Assembly (NCBI RefSeq): GCF_900890705.1
Contig: NZ_CAAHFH010000001.1
Location: forward strand, 2,108,001 to 2,172,000
Source: Pontiella sulfatireligans
GTDB lineage: Bacteria; Verrucomicrobiota; Kiritimatiellia; Kiritimatiellales; Pontiellaceae
Reading direction: 5' to 3'
Length of the DNA: 64,000 nucleotides
Shown here: positions 52,077-61,245 of the stretch, piece by piece
How positions within the stretch are numbered: position 1 is the stretch's first letter
Layout: each line of letters starts with the position of its first letter
Notes under the pieces: generated by a model
Told to the model about the DNA's origin: nothing
Databases searched by the model: none
What the model saw: the letters and a program-made list of their open reading frames with translations, nothing else
Translations under genes and position numbers: made by a program

Positions 52077-52475
52077 ATGAACAAGGAAAAGCAAAGCAAG
52101 CACATGAGCAGACGCTCAGGTTTCACTATGATTGAAATCATTCTCGTCGTCGTCATTATCGGCATTCTCGCGGGCATTGCCGTACCTCGCATGGGCGGCA
52201 AGACCGAGAAGGCCAAGCTTTCGCAAGCCAGCGCCAACATTACGGCTTTAGGCATGGCGATCCAAGAATACGAGATTGTCAACGGCGACTACCCATCGAG
52301 CCTGGAAGGCTTGCTCGACGAATCCAAAGGCGGCCCCTTCATGGAAAAGAAGTCCATCCCAACAGACCCTTGGGGCGCCCCCTTCACTTTCGCCGCCCCC
52401 GGCTCGCACAACAGCCACACCTTCGACCTTTCCTGCACCTCGCCCAAAGGGACGCTGGTCAACAACTGGGAATAG
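52077..52475 (+). CDS. major pseudopilin GspG-like protein
   Basis: The product is 132 aa with start at 52077 (GAAGGAGAGACCC upstream). The prepilin leader ends RRSG, followed by FTMIEIILVVVIIGILAGIA, the type IV N-methylation site with Glu5. The C-terminal part (YEIVNGDYPSSLEGLLD, IPTDPWGAPFTFAAPG) has the GspG pattern of a PTDPWG-type turn and calcium-loop region. It is cleaved by a prepilin peptidase not seen here and builds the pseudopilus. It is slightly shorter than average GspG. Confidence 0.92.
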   Translation: MNKEKQSKHMSRRSGFTMIEIILVVVIIGILAGIAVPRMGGKTEKAKLSQASANITALGMAIQEYEIVNGDYPSSLEGLLDESKGGPFMEKKSIPTDPWGAPFTFAAPGSHNSHTFDLSCTSPKGTLVNNWE

Positions 52476-52493
52476 GTGCGGCTCTACCGCACC

Positions 52494-52569
52494 AACATCG
52501 AACACTGAACTTCGAACATGGAACGCTGCGTGAAGAAAAAAACTTCAAAATTCGAAGCTCGATGTTCGG
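52494..52569. repeat. inverted repeat running into the GspH-like gene
   Basis: AACATCGAACACTGAACTTC with GAAC (52494-52517) faces TTCGAAGCTCGATGTTCGG (52551-52569). The right arm is within the coding sequence of the next gene and encodes KFEARCSEFG. Related words occur at 695-714. Confidence 0.55.
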
Positions 52570-53144
52570 AATTCGGCGGTCGTAAACACGGCTTCACGCT
52601 AATGGAGGTCATTCTGGTGCTGGTGCTGACGCTGGTGATTTCCGGCATCGCGCTCCCCTATTTCGCCGGCGCCTATAAAGGCACAAAGCTGCGCGCCGCA
52701 TCGCGCACCATCACCCGCATGGCGCGCTATGCGCGCAGCATGGCCATTTTGCGCGAAGAAACGCTGACCGTGGTCCTCAACCATGAAACGATGGAAATCT
52801 ATCTGGGCGCGAAGGCTGAAACAGCCGCAACCGAAGCCGACGGCGAGCTCGATCAAAGCGTGCTGAAACGGCTGGGCTATGTAGATGGAGACGAGTCGTC
52901 GTCCGAAACCGGCGGCATCGAGAAGGAGGTTCACCGCTTTCTGCCCGACACCCTGTCGGTCCGCGAATTCGAGAAGGACTTTAGAGAAGAAGACGAGGAA
53001 TATGACGATCTTTACCTCGTCCGCTATTTCCCCAACGGACAGTCCGAGTGGTTCATCCTCGAGTTGGAAGACAACCGGGGGCTCGGCGTTACGCTTGAAA
53101 ACGACCCGATCTCTGGAAAAATCCGCTCCGAATTCACACAATAA
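52518..53144 (+). CDS. GspH-like minor pseudopilin
   Basis: The 208-aa product (an alternative GTG start at 52530 with GGAA upstream is possible) has the prepilin cleavage site GG-RKHG followed by FTLMEVILVLVLTLVISGIA. The remainder (RAASRTITRMARYARSMAIL, REETLTVVLNHE) matches GspH/FimT minor pseudopilins; an acidic, variable C-terminus follows. The leader of 21-25 residues is long for this family and is largely repeat-derived (see 52494-52569). It follows GspG by 42 bases. Confidence 0.87.
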   Translation: MERCVKKKTSKFEARCSEFGGRKHGFTLMEVILVLVLTLVISGIALPYFAGAYKGTKLRAASRTITRMARYARSMAILREETLTVVLNHETMEIYLGAKAETAATEADGELDQSVLKRLGYVDGDESSSETGGIEKEVHRFLPDTLSVREFEKDFREEDEEYDDLYLVRYFPNGQSEWFILELEDNRGLGVTLENDPISGKIRSEFTQ

Positions 53145-53190
53145 CTGCAACGGACATCCGTTATTCGCGCAACGAAAGAGATATCGGGGT

Positions 53191-53781
53191 ATGGACAAAA
53201 CGGATACGGACTGCATTAACGCCTATTTAGGCGGCGACGCCAATGCGCTTGAGCCCATGGTGGAAAAGTATAAGCGTCCGCTCTATTCTTTCATCCTCAA
53301 GATGACTGAAGGGCGCGAGGACGCCGATGAGATTTTTCAGGAAACCTGGTTCCGCGCGCTGAAAAACATACATAAGTTCCAACACAAGAATTTCCTGAAC
53401 TGGCTGTTCCGGATTGCGCACAACCTAGTGATCGACCGGGCCAGACGGAACAAAAAGAACGTATCGATGCAAAGCAGCATGGGGGGCGAAGACGGAGACA
53501 ACACCTTGGAAGACCACCTCGCCGCACCGGGCATTTCCCCTGCCGAGGAGGCCGGAGGCGCAGGACTGGGCGAACAGATCGACGAAGCGGTAAAAGAGCT
53601 TTCGCCCGACCAAAAAGAGGTCTTCATGCTGCGGATGTACGGCAACACCTCCTTCAAGGAAATTGCCCAAATTCAAAAGTGCTCGATCAATACTTGTTTG
53701 GCTCGGATGCAATATGCACTGACCAAGCTGCGTTCTATATTAAAGGAAGAGTACGACGAACTTCAGGAGGCCATGTCATGA
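53191..53781 (+). CDS. ECF RNA polymerase sigma factor
   Basis: The product is 196 aa from the ATG 53191. Region 2 (VEKYKRPLYSFILKMTEGRE, DADEIFQETWFRALKNIHKF, NFLNWLFRIAHNLVIDRARR) and region 4 (LSPDQKEVFMLRMYGNTSFK EIA, SINTCLARMQYALTKLRSIL) are standard ECF. An acidic linker with DNTLEDHL lies between. It overlaps the following anti-sigma gene by 4 bases (ATGA), a typical sigma/anti-sigma pair. The start follows the pseudopilin gene by 46 bases and may share its transcript. Confidence 0.93.
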   Translation: MDKTDTDCINAYLGGDANALEPMVEKYKRPLYSFILKMTEGREDADEIFQETWFRALKNIHKFQHKNFLNWLFRIAHNLVIDRARRNKKNVSMQSSMGGEDGDNTLEDHLAAPGISPAEEAGGAGLGEQIDEAVKELSPDQKEVFMLRMYGNTSFKEIAQIQKCSINTCLARMQYALTKLRSILKEEYDELQEAMS

Positions 53782-54239
53782 AATGCACAGAAGCAGAAAA
53801 ATGGGTTCTTTTACAGGATTCCGGTGAAATACCCGCGAAACGAAAAAACGCATTGGCCGCGCATCTGCATGACTGCAATCCGTGCCGGCAGTTCCAGCAC
53901 GCCCTGATAGAATCGCAACAGCTTTTCCCGACCACCGAAGAGCCCGGAGCAAAGGCCCTGCAGAACGTATTGCGCGAAGCGCGCCTGCAAGCGCCTGAAC
54001 GGAAACGGGTTCAACTGTTCAACTGGAACTGGAAACCCGCCTTGGCCATGGCGGCATCGGTGTTGATCGGGCTCGGATTCTTCTCCCTCACGCTGCGCCC
54101 GGACCGGGTGGGACTGGAACTGGTCGTCACTGAAATGCAGATGATGGACGCCGAAGACCAGATCGTCGATGTCATGTACAGCGGCCTCTCCGAAGACAAC
54201 CTCGCGTTCAACTTCCTCATGTCCTACGAGGGCGGGTAG
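53778..54239 (+). CDS. membrane anti-sigma factor with zinc-finger motif
   Basis: The product is 153 aa from the ATG 53778. The N-terminal half has HLHDCNPC (His-x3-Cys-x2-Cys, the ZAS zinc-binding anti-sigma signature). A transmembrane segment (PALAMAASVLIGLGFFSLTL) is at about 97-116, and a short periplasmic tail follows. It would hold the upstream sigma factor at the membrane. The overlap of the genes supports a stoichiometric pair. The tail (VTEMQMMDAEDQIVDVMYSG) is acidic and unlike known sensors. Confidence 0.88.
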   Translation: MKCTEAEKWVLLQDSGEIPAKRKNALAAHLHDCNPCRQFQHALIESQQLFPTTEEPGAKALQNVLREARLQAPERKRVQLFNWNWKPALAMAASVLIGLGFFSLTLRPDRVGLELVVTEMQMMDAEDQIVDVMYSGLSEDNLAFNFLMSYEGG

Positions 54240-54261
54240 AAAAATTAAACACCAAATCTCC

Positions 54262-54295
54262 AAGGCCACGAAGAGCTCCAACTTCGTGGCCTTTT
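54262..54295. terminator. convergent hairpin terminator
   Basis: AAGGCCACGAAG (54262-54273) pairs perfectly with CTTCGTGGCCTT (54282-54293) around an 8-base loop, followed by TT on the plus strand. It stands between the converging anti-sigma and thioredoxin-domain genes. The T-run is short, so termination efficiency is uncertain; an outer ATTAAACAC/GTGTTTAAT pair encloses it. Confidence 0.6.
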
Positions 54296-54316
54296 CGCTT
54301 TAAGCGAAACACGTGT

Positions 54317-56437
54317 TTAATTTAGTTTGGACTTCAGATCTTTTATTGAGTTTACGGGTTGCTCACATGCAAAGCCGCGGCAGATATAGACGGTTGCCTT
54401 CCCTCCCACCATTCCCAGCTCCTTGGAGAAAGGCGCCAGATCAGCCAGTTTGCCGGCATCGGACGGATCCTTGAAAAGAACCACCTTTCCCGGTTTGTAG
54501 ACCGAGTGGATGTATTCCAGCATACGTTTGGTTTCTTCGCTGCCGCGATCGCCGACCACCACGATTTCAAGCGTTTCACCCGCAGCAAACTGCAGGGCAA
54601 TCAACGCTTGGGAAAAATTGGCGGGGCCCTGATTGATAACGCCGCCAAAGGCTTTTCCGGTTTCGTCCGCCTGCTCCTCCAACTCCGACCGGCCGGTTAA
54701 CCTCGCCAGCTTCAGCAGATTCAACATCTGCACCGAGTTGCCGGAAGGCAGCGCGCCGTCGTAAAGCTCCTTCGGGCGCACAATCAGCTCCTCGGCATCG
54801 TCGGCCGTCATGTAATAGCCGCCCTTAGCCTCGTCGACAAACGACTTGTTCAGTATGTCGTTGTATTTAAGCGCGGCCTCTAAATAGTTGGAGTCGAGCG
54901 TAGTTTCATAGAGTTCCAGCAAGCCGTAGCTCATGAATGCATAATCTTCAAGCTGTCCCGGCACCGCCTTATGCCCATCGCGCCAGCGATGCCACAAAGC
55001 GCCGGATTCCTGTCGCATTTCCAATTCGATGAAGGCGTTCGCCTTCACAGCCGCCTGGGTGAATTCGGCATTGCCGAAGGCGCGCCCCGCCTTGGCAAAA
55101 GCCGCAATCATCAGCCCGTTCCAATCGGCCAGCACTTTAGTGTCCTTGAGCGGATGGATTCGTTTTTCGCGTACCTCAAACAGTTTTTCCCGTGGCGCGG
55201 AAAGCCATTCCGCATCCTTTGCGCCCAACAAGGCCGAGAGATGCGGAATATTTTTTCCGTTCATCTGGCCGGTTGATTCATCGCGGAAGTTTCCGGCCTC
55301 TGAAATTTTCCAGGTCTGGGCAACAAATTCATAGTCTTCGCCAAGAAGGGTCTTCAACTCCTTGGTGTCCCAAATATAGAACAAGCCCTCCTCGCCCTCA
55401 GAATCGGCATCCTCGGCGGAATAGAACCCGCCGCCGTCGGTGGTCATATCACGCAGCACATAGGCCAGGATCTCTTCCGTCACCTGCTGGTAGAGCGGCT
55501 TGCCGGTAAGCTCATAGGCTTCGGTGTAGGCGATCGCCAGCAACGCTTGGTCGTAAAGCATTTTTTCAAAATGAGGCACCAGCCAGTCTTTATCTGTAGA
55601 GTAGCGGTGGAATCCGAATCCTACCTGGTCGAAGATGCCGCCCATCCGCATTTCTTCCAGCGTGTGCTCCACGGCTTGGATGCCGTCCGCATCCCCTTGC
55701 CTCAACAGGAAGACGAGGCGGTGCGGCGTCGGAAATTTCGGTTGCATCCCGAAGCCGCCCTTGTCCGGATCATATTGCTTCATCAGCTCATGGGCGCCAT
55801 CAGCCAGCAGGATGGGGCTCAACGCCGCGCCGGAACCCTGCGCTTGCTGCTTCGCCAGCACATCGGTGATCTGCCCCGCCGATTCCAACACCTTGGAGCG
55901 CTGGTTTTTCCACGCATCGGAAATGCGCGGAATCAGCTGCTTCATCCCGACCCGGCCAAAACGCTGATCCGGAGGAATGTAGGTTGCCGCATGGAACGGC
56001 TTTTTGTCGGGGGACAGAATCATGGTCAACGGCCATCCTCCTGAACCGGTCATCATTTGGCAGACGGTCATGTAAATATTATCGATGTCCGGGCGCTCCT
56101 CGCGGTCAACCTTGATGCAAACAAAGGCCTCGTTCATCAACGCAGCAATTTCCTCGTTTTCAAACGATTCGTGCTCCATGACGTGGCACCAGTGGCACGT
56201 GGCATAGCCGATTGAAAGAAAGACGGGTTTGTCCTCTTTGGCCGCCAGGTCAAATGCTTCGCCCCCCCACGGATGCCAGTCGACCGGGTTGTGGGCGTGC
56301 TGCAGCAGGTAAGGGCTCTTCTCTTCCGCCAGGCGGTTTGTAAACTTATGCATTTTCAATTCCTTTTGATTTTCCGATGCTTCGCCACCCCCAAGGACGA
56401 CGGCCAACAAAACCAACGTGGTTGCCAGTAATTTCAT
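54317..56437 (-). CDS. thioredoxin-domain DUF255/YyaL-type protein, exported
   Basis: The product is 706 aa from the ATG 56437 with a signal peptide ([20 protein letters not shown]). The N-terminal DUF255 thioredoxin domain shows [20 protein letters not shown] and the active-site C81-H-W-C84; then an alpha/alpha6-barrel (N-acylglucosamine-epimerase-like) region with [14 protein letters not shown] and [17 protein letters not shown]. This family (YyaL, SPATA20) is widespread and of unclear function; a thiol-redox role is supposed. Length is typical, the leader less so. It is separated by 78 bases from the CYTH gene. Confidence 0.92.
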   Translation of the reverse strand: MKLLATTLVLLAVVLGGGEASENQKELKMHKFTNRLAEEKSPYLLQHAHNPVDWHPWGGEAFDLAAKEDKPVFLSIGYATCHWCHVMEHESFENEEIAALMNEAFVCIKVDREERPDIDNIYMTVCQMMTGSGGWPLTMILSPDKKPFHAATYIPPDQRFGRVGMKQLIPRISDAWKNQRSKVLESAGQITDVLAKQQAQGSGAALSPILLADGAHELMKQYDPDKGGFGMQPKFPTPHRLVFLLRQGDADGIQAVEHTLEEMRMGGIFDQVGFGFHRYSTDKDWLVPHFEKMLYDQALLAIAYTEAYELTGKPLYQQVTEEILAYVLRDMTTDGGGFYSAEDADSEGEEGLFYIWDTKELKTLLGEDYEFVAQTWKISEAGNFRDESTGQMNGKNIPHLSALLGAKDAEWLSAPREKLFEVREKRIHPLKDTKVLADWNGLMIAAFAKAGRAFGNAEFTQAAVKANAFIELEMRQESGALWHRWRDGHKAVPGQLEDYAFMSYGLLELYETTLDSNYLEAALKYNDILNKSFVDEAKGGYYMTADDAEELIVRPKELYDGALPSGNSVQMLNLLKLARLTGRSELEEQADETGKAFGGVINQGPANFSQALIALQFAAGETLEIVVVGDRGSEETKRMLEYIHSVYKPGKVVLFKDPSDAGKLADLAPFSKELGMVGGKATVYICRGFACEQPVNSIKDLKSKLN

Positions 56438-56515
56438 GCACGCAATATGATACCGTTTTGGTACTTTTTCAAACCCCAATAGCGCTTTTTAATGGTTATT
56501 GGAAATATTACGCAC

Positions 56516-56977
56516 TCACCATTGAGTGAATGGCACTTTAGAAAGATAGCCGTTGAAGTAGCGGATATCGTCGGAAACCTCTTTTCCTGCCCATTCGGGA
56601 ATTTCGAAAAGCTGATCCTCTGATTCCAGTTCGATCTCGGCCATTACCAGGCCTTCATTGTCGCCGGCAAAAATATCCAATTCCCAGGTCATTCCCGCAT
56701 GAAGAATCAAAAAACGCGTTTTTTCAACGAGGCCGCCGCAAAGGCCCAACATCGCCTCTGCATCTTCAACCGGAATCGGATACTCGAATTCGGAACGCGT
56801 TATTCCCTTCGTTGCGCCCTTGATGGTGAGATAGCCGTTTTCTCCCATGATCCGTACGCGAACCGTTTTTTCGCTCTCCGAGACCATGTAACCCTGCTTA
56901 CAGACCAAGCCCTCTCCGGCCTCGCTCTTCCATGATTCATCCTCAACCAAAAACTTGCGCTCTATTTCGATGCCCAT
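56516..56977 (-). CDS. CYTH-domain (triphosphate tunnel) protein
   Basis: The 153-aa product begins MGIEIERKFLV, the EIERKF signature of the CYTH/TTM superfamily, and continues with VRVRIMGENGYLTIKG (beta strands with Arg/Lys ligands) and WELDIFAGDNEGLVMAEIEL (acidic metal ligands ExE). Single-domain bacterial members hydrolyse inorganic tripolyphosphate or act as class IV adenylyl cyclases. The start overlaps the HypF stop region by 16 bases, so the gene is translated from the HypF transcript. Confidence 0.92.
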   Translation of the reverse strand: MGIEIERKFLVEDESWKSEAGEGLVCKQGYMVSESEKTVRVRIMGENGYLTIKGATKGITRSEFEYPIPVEDAEAMLGLCGGLVEKTRFLILHAGMTWELDIFAGDNEGLVMAEIELESEDQLFEIPEWAGKEVSDDIRYFNGYLSKVPFTQW

Positions 56978-59127
56978 TGTCTTGCTCCTATCACGGCTTG
57001 CCCAAGGGCAATGCCGCTGTCGTTTGGATAGCTGGAAAACACCAGTTCAAGTTCATCGCCGGCCACGCTTTTAATGCGCTCAACCAACAAACGGTTTTGT
57101 AGCACGCCGCCGGAAAAAACCCAAGGCAACGGCCCATGCTTTTTCGCCAGTTGGTTGCCGCAGCAATAGACAATTTCCGCCAACGTGTTGTGGAGCCGGG
57201 CCGACAGAACCGATGCGGACAAGCCCTTCGCCTGTTCGTCCAGCAAGTCGATGATCAACGGTCGCCAATCGATTTGCCCGTCCTTGATTTCGAAAGCGAG
57301 GTCGCCGCACTCCAACGGATCGGCTACGGCCTCCAACCGCATGGCCGCCTCGCCGTCGAAGGTCGGATGCTCGCAAATGCCGAGCAGACACGAAACCGCA
57401 TCGAACAAGCGCCCCATGCTCGACGTCATCGGGCAGTTGATGCCCGACTCCAGCAATGTTTTCATAGACGAAGAAGCCTGATTCGCTGCACCCAGCTGGT
57501 AGAGCAGCGCATCCGCCACGCGCCTTGGTTCCTTCACCGCAGCATCGCCCCCCGGCAACGCAAACGGCCGCAGGTGGAATGCGCGTTCAAAACCTTCGCT
57601 ATCGTAGAGCAGCACTTCCCCGCCCCAAATAGTTCCGTCGGTTCCATAGCCCGTGCCGTCGAATGCAAAGCCGATGGCTTTGCCGGGATGCGCTCCGGCC
57701 AAGTGCGCGTGATGATGCTGGATTCCAAGGGTTGGAAGATCGTGCGCTTTGGCAAACTGCTGCGCCATTTGGGTTGAAAAATAATCGGGATGCAGGTCGT
57801 GCACCACGAATTCGGGTTCCAGCTGAAAACAGTCGAGCTCCCGGAAAATCGATCGTTCCAAGATAGCCTGCGTTTCCGGATTTTCCAGATCGCCGATATA
57901 GGGATGCAATGTCGTCTGCCCATGGTGCGCCAAGGCAAAGGTATTTTTCATGTCGGCGCCAAAGGCCAAAATGCAACGGCTAGAATCGATCGGCAAGGAA
58001 ACCGGCGCAATGCCGCGCCCGGGGCGCATTACGATGGTTTGAGCACCGTGCACCGCGCAGACGGGATCGTCGCAGCGATTGACGATGACTCGGTTGTGCG
58101 TCAGAAAAACATCGGCAATACCGGCCAGCTTCTTCTGCGCAGCTTCGTTGGTATGGATCATCGGCTCGGAGGTATAATTGGCGCTGGTCATCACCACCGG
58201 ATGCGGAAAACGGTCGAACATGATTTCGTGCATCGGGCTGTACGGCAGCATCACGCCCAGCGTATCGAGACCGGGGGCAATGTGCTCCAAGGTCTGAAAA
58301 CGTTCCGTCAACTTGAGCAGTACAATCGGCCGTTCCCGGGAAAGAAGCAGGCGCTCCTCCTCTGGTGATACAGCACAAACCGTTCGAAGCCATTCAAGAC
58401 CGGGCACCATTAGAGCGAACGGCTTGGCTTCCCGCCCCTTGCGTTTCCGCAAGGTTGAAACCGCATCGGGATTCAGCGCGTCGCAAGCCAAGTGGAAACC
58501 GCCGACGCCTTTAACCGCCACGATCTTCCCCTGCTTCATCGATTCCTGCCAAATCGTTTCCCAATTTCCGGGCTCCATCTGCGGCCCGCACTGCGGGCAG
58601 GCAATCGGCTGGGCGTGGTAGCGGCGGTTGGAGGGATCGGCATATTCCGCCGAGCAGGCCGGGCACATATCAAACTCCCGCATACTCGTGGACGGGCGGT
58701 CGTACGGCAGGCTTTCAATGATGGAAAAACGCGGCCCGCAGTTGACGCAGTTGATGAAAGGATAGCGAAAGCGACGGTCGGATGAATCGAACAGTTCCTG
58801 CCGGCAATCGTCGCAAATCGCAATATCTGGAGAAATGCGCAGCAACGCTTCCCCGGAATCTTCGCTTTCCAATATCTGAAAGCCGTCGGCCACCCGAAAC
58901 GCAATCTCTACGACTTCAACCGAGTCGATCCGCGAGAGCGGTGGCGGTTCGTTTTCCAAGGCCGTCAAAAACAATTCAGGGTCGCCGAACAGTTCGATTC
59001 GCACGCCGTCAAAATTATTCCGAACGCTGCCGGACAGCCCCAGCCGCGCAGCGGTTTTCCACACCCAGGGCCGGAAGCCGACCCCTTGGACAATGCCCGT
59101 GATGTGGATGGCGAAGCCGTTCATCAT
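56962..59127 (-). CDS. hypF: carbamoyltransferase HypF
   Basis: The 721-aa product has the four HypF modules: acylphosphatase (ITGIVQGVGFRPWVWK), zinc fingers (ICDDCRQE, CVNCGPR, CPACSAEY, CPQCGP), YrdC-like (VAVKGVGGFHLACDALN) and the Kae1-like carbamoyl-transfer part (GIQHHHAHLAGAHPGK, FAFDGTGYGTDGTIWGGE, FSGGVLQNR). HypF makes the cyanide ligands of [NiFe] hydrogenase with HypE. No hydrogenase or other hyp gene is in the window. It overlaps the aminotransferase by 4 bases. A TTCCAAGGGTTGGAA palindrome is inside (57723-57737, encoding LPTLGI). Confidence 0.95.
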   Translation of the reverse strand: MMNGFAIHITGIVQGVGFRPWVWKTAARLGLSGSVRNNFDGVRIELFGDPELFLTALENEPPPLSRIDSVEVVEIAFRVADGFQILESEDSGEALLRISPDIAICDDCRQELFDSSDRRFRYPFINCVNCGPRFSIIESLPYDRPSTSMREFDMCPACSAEYADPSNRRYHAQPIACPQCGPQMEPGNWETIWQESMKQGKIVAVKGVGGFHLACDALNPDAVSTLRKRKGREAKPFALMVPGLEWLRTVCAVSPEEERLLLSRERPIVLLKLTERFQTLEHIAPGLDTLGVMLPYSPMHEIMFDRFPHPVVMTSANYTSEPMIHTNEAAQKKLAGIADVFLTHNRVIVNRCDDPVCAVHGAQTIVMRPGRGIAPVSLPIDSSRCILAFGADMKNTFALAHHGQTTLHPYIGDLENPETQAILERSIFRELDCFQLEPEFVVHDLHPDYFSTQMAQQFAKAHDLPTLGIQHHHAHLAGAHPGKAIGFAFDGTGYGTDGTIWGGEVLLYDSEGFERAFHLRPFALPGGDAAVKEPRRVADALLYQLGAANQASSSMKTLLESGINCPMTSSMGRLFDAVSCLLGICEHPTFDGEAAMRLEAVADPLECGDLAFEIKDGQIDWRPLIIDLLDEQAKGLSASVLSARLHNTLAEIVYCCGNQLAKKHGPLPWVFSGGVLQNRLLVERIKSVAGDELELVFSSYPNDSGIALGQAVIGARQWASK

Positions 59128-60101
59128 TCAAACACTTTAGTCAACCTGCTGCTGTCGGGAATCATCTCCTGCTTGAGCATTTCAAAGAGCCGAGCTGCGA
59201 CCGGCCCCGGCTTGCCGTCGAAAACCGGCTTGCCGTCGAATGTGGTGACCGGCGTAATGTTTGGCGTGGTGCCGTAAATATGCACCTCGGCGGCGGAGCG
59301 GACGTGCCCTAGACTGATCGGCCGGAACTCGGCGTTGGTCAGTACGCGCTCCTTGACCAGCTGCTTGGCGAATTCGAGCGCGCGCTTGGCGGTGGTGCCG
59401 GCCAATACACGGTCGGGCGGAGGCATGAAGAGCTCTTTGCCACGTGTAACAATGCCTATATTCTCCGTGGCACCTTCTGCCAGAAATCGGTTTTCATCCA
59501 GCGAAACCGTAAAATCGACGCCAAGATCGACGGCTTCCTTTTTCATGAGCACGTTAGGCAGATAGTTGCAGGTTTTCACCCGTGCAAAGATGCCGGGTTT
59601 AATCGGAATTTTGCTAACGGCCACACTGACGCCGTCGGGAAAACGGCCGATACTCGACTGCGGCAGTTCGTACACCACAATATAAAATTCAGAATGAAAA
59701 CAGGCATAGGGGTTGACGCCCATCGTGCCCTGCCCGCGCGATACAAGCAGGCGGACCAACGCGTTGCGCTGCCCGCCGGCGCGGATGGTTTGGATGATGA
59801 CGTCCGCCATACCGTCGCAAGGAGCCGGCAACGCAATGCCCAGCGCCTCGCATGAGTGCTCCAACCGCACCAAGTGGTCAGCCAGATTATAAATGTTGCC
59901 ATCGATGCATTTGAACGACTCAAACACGCCGTCGCCCCGATGCACCATGTGGTCATCGACCGGCACCGTCATAATGGATTGATCCGTCACGATGCAGTCG
60001 GCCACCGACGAATACATGGCATAAAGCTTCTTTTCCTTCTGGGGCAGACGCGCCAGCCAATCCTCGCGTCCGACAATTTCTTTTTTCCATTCGTTGGACA
60101 T
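59124..60101 (-). CDS. class IV PLP-dependent aminotransferase
   Basis: The product is 325 aa from the ATG 60101 (GAGGAAAACC upstream; a TTG at 60119 is rejected). Motifs: VHRGDGVFESFKCIDG, NLADHLVRLEHSCEALGI, VKTCNYLPNVLMKKEA (probable PLP Lys), EGATENIGIVTRGKELFMPP and LAGTTAKRALEFAK. These define the branched-chain aminotransferase/aminodeoxychorismate lyase group. Which substrate it uses is unclear; it is not adjacent to other amino acid genes. It heads a minus-strand unit with hypF and the CYTH gene and is divergent from the UDP-glucuronate decarboxylase gene. Confidence 0.88.
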   Translation of the reverse strand: MSNEWKKEIVGREDWLARLPQKEKKLYAMYSSVADCIVTDQSIMTVPVDDHMVHRGDGVFESFKCIDGNIYNLADHLVRLEHSCEALGIALPAPCDGMADVIIQTIRAGGQRNALVRLLVSRGQGTMGVNPYACFHSEFYIVVYELPQSSIGRFPDGVSVAVSKIPIKPGIFARVKTCNYLPNVLMKKEAVDLGVDFTVSLDENRFLAEGATENIGIVTRGKELFMPPPDRVLAGTTAKRALEFAKQLVKERVLTNAEFRPISLGHVRSAAEVHIYGTTPNITPVTTFDGKPVFDGKPGPVAARLFEMLKQEMIPDSSRLTKVFE

Positions 60102-60222
60102 GGTTTTCCTCGGGTTCAAATCTTTATTGACTATCTCTTAAATAGACCGTGATTGGAATTTATTTCTACGGCATCAAATGGCATATTCATTCCAATTGTT
60201 CACCTTAAAAAAGGAGTATTGA

Positions 60223-61182
60223 ATGAAAGATATCATTAAGAAACGCGTTCTGGTTACCGGCGGCGCCGGATTTTTAGGCTCGTTCCTTTGCGAGCGGTTG
60301 TTGGCCGAAGACTGCGACGTCATCTGCATGGATAACTTTTTCACCGGACGCAAAGCCAACATTGCCCATTTGATGGACAGCCCCTACTTTGAATTGATGC
60401 GCCACGACGTCACGTTCCCGTTCTACGTTGAAGTGGACGAAATCTACAACCTGGCCTGCCCCGCCTCGCCGGTGCACTACCAGTTCGATCCGGTGCAGAC
60501 CACCAAAACCAGCGTGCACGGCGCCATCAACGTGCTCGGGCTGGCCAAGCGGGTCAAAGCCAAGGTTTTCCAAGCCTCCACCTCCGAAGTCTACGGCGAC
60601 CCCTCCATCCACCCGCAACCGGAAAGCTATTGGGGCAACGTCAACTCGATAGGCATCCGCTCCTGCTACGACGAAGGCAAGCGTTGCGCCGAAACCCTAT
60701 TTTTCGATTATCACCGCCAACACAACGTACGCATCAAAGTAGCCCGTATTTTCAACACCTACGGACCGCGCATGCACCCGCACGACGGACGCGTGGTCTC
60801 CAACTTCATTATGCAGGCGCTGCGGAACGAAAACATCACAATCTATGGAGACGGATTGCAGACCCGTTCCTTCTGCTACTGCTCCGATCTTATCGAAGGA
60901 TGGATCCGCCTAATGGCCACCGGCGACGACGTGACCGGCCCGATCAACATCGGAAACCCCGGCGAATTCACCATGATCGAACTGGCTGAAAACGTGATTG
61001 ATTTGACCAACTCAAAATCCACGCTGGTGTTTGAAGACCTTCCGCCCGACGACCCCAAGCAACGCAAACCCGACATCACGCTGGCCAAAGAAAAACTCGG
61101 GTGGGAACCCACCGTGCCGTTGCGCGAAGGCTTGGCCAAGACGATCGAATATTTCGACAGCCTGCTGAAGCAGGGGGAATAG
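60223..61182 (+). CDS. UDP-glucuronate decarboxylase (UDP-xylose synthase)
   Basis: The 319-aa extended SDR has the NAD site [46 protein letters not shown]149-D-E-G-K153, and [23 protein letters not shown], all characteristic of UXS enzymes that turn UDP-glucuronate into UDP-xylose. It is cytoplasmic and supplies a pentose donor for surface glycans. AAGGAG lies 8 bases before the ATG. Single gene; the UGD that makes its substrate is not in the window. Confidence 0.93.
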   Translation: MKDIIKKRVLVTGGAGFLGSFLCERLLAEDCDVICMDNFFTGRKANIAHLMDSPYFELMRHDVTFPFYVEVDEIYNLACPASPVHYQFDPVQTTKTSVHGAINVLGLAKRVKAKVFQASTSEVYGDPSIHPQPESYWGNVNSIGIRSCYDEGKRCAETLFFDYHRQHNVRIKVARIFNTYGPRMHPHDGRVVSNFIMQALRNENITIYGDGLQTRSFCYCSDLIEGWIRLMATGDDVTGPINIGNPGEFTMIELAENVIDLTNSKSTLVFEDLPPDDPKQRKPDITLAKEKLGWEPTVPLREGLAKTIEYFDSLLKQGE

Positions 61183-61192
61183 GTTCTGAAAA

Positions 61193-61241
61193 GTAACGAT
61201 TGAGGCGTGATTTTTTTCACGACTCACGTTTCACTCGTTAC
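61193..61241. repeat. intergenic inverted repeat with GTAACGA/TCGTTAC ends
   Basis: GTAACGATTGAGGCGTGA (61193-61210) faces TCACGACTCACGTTTCACTC with GTTAC (61217-61241) over a T-rich loop. The unit lies between the converging UXS and SDR genes and could also act as a terminator, since TTTTTTT occupies the loop region. Classified as a dispersed repeat. Confidence 0.55.
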
Positions 61242-61245
61242 GTGC

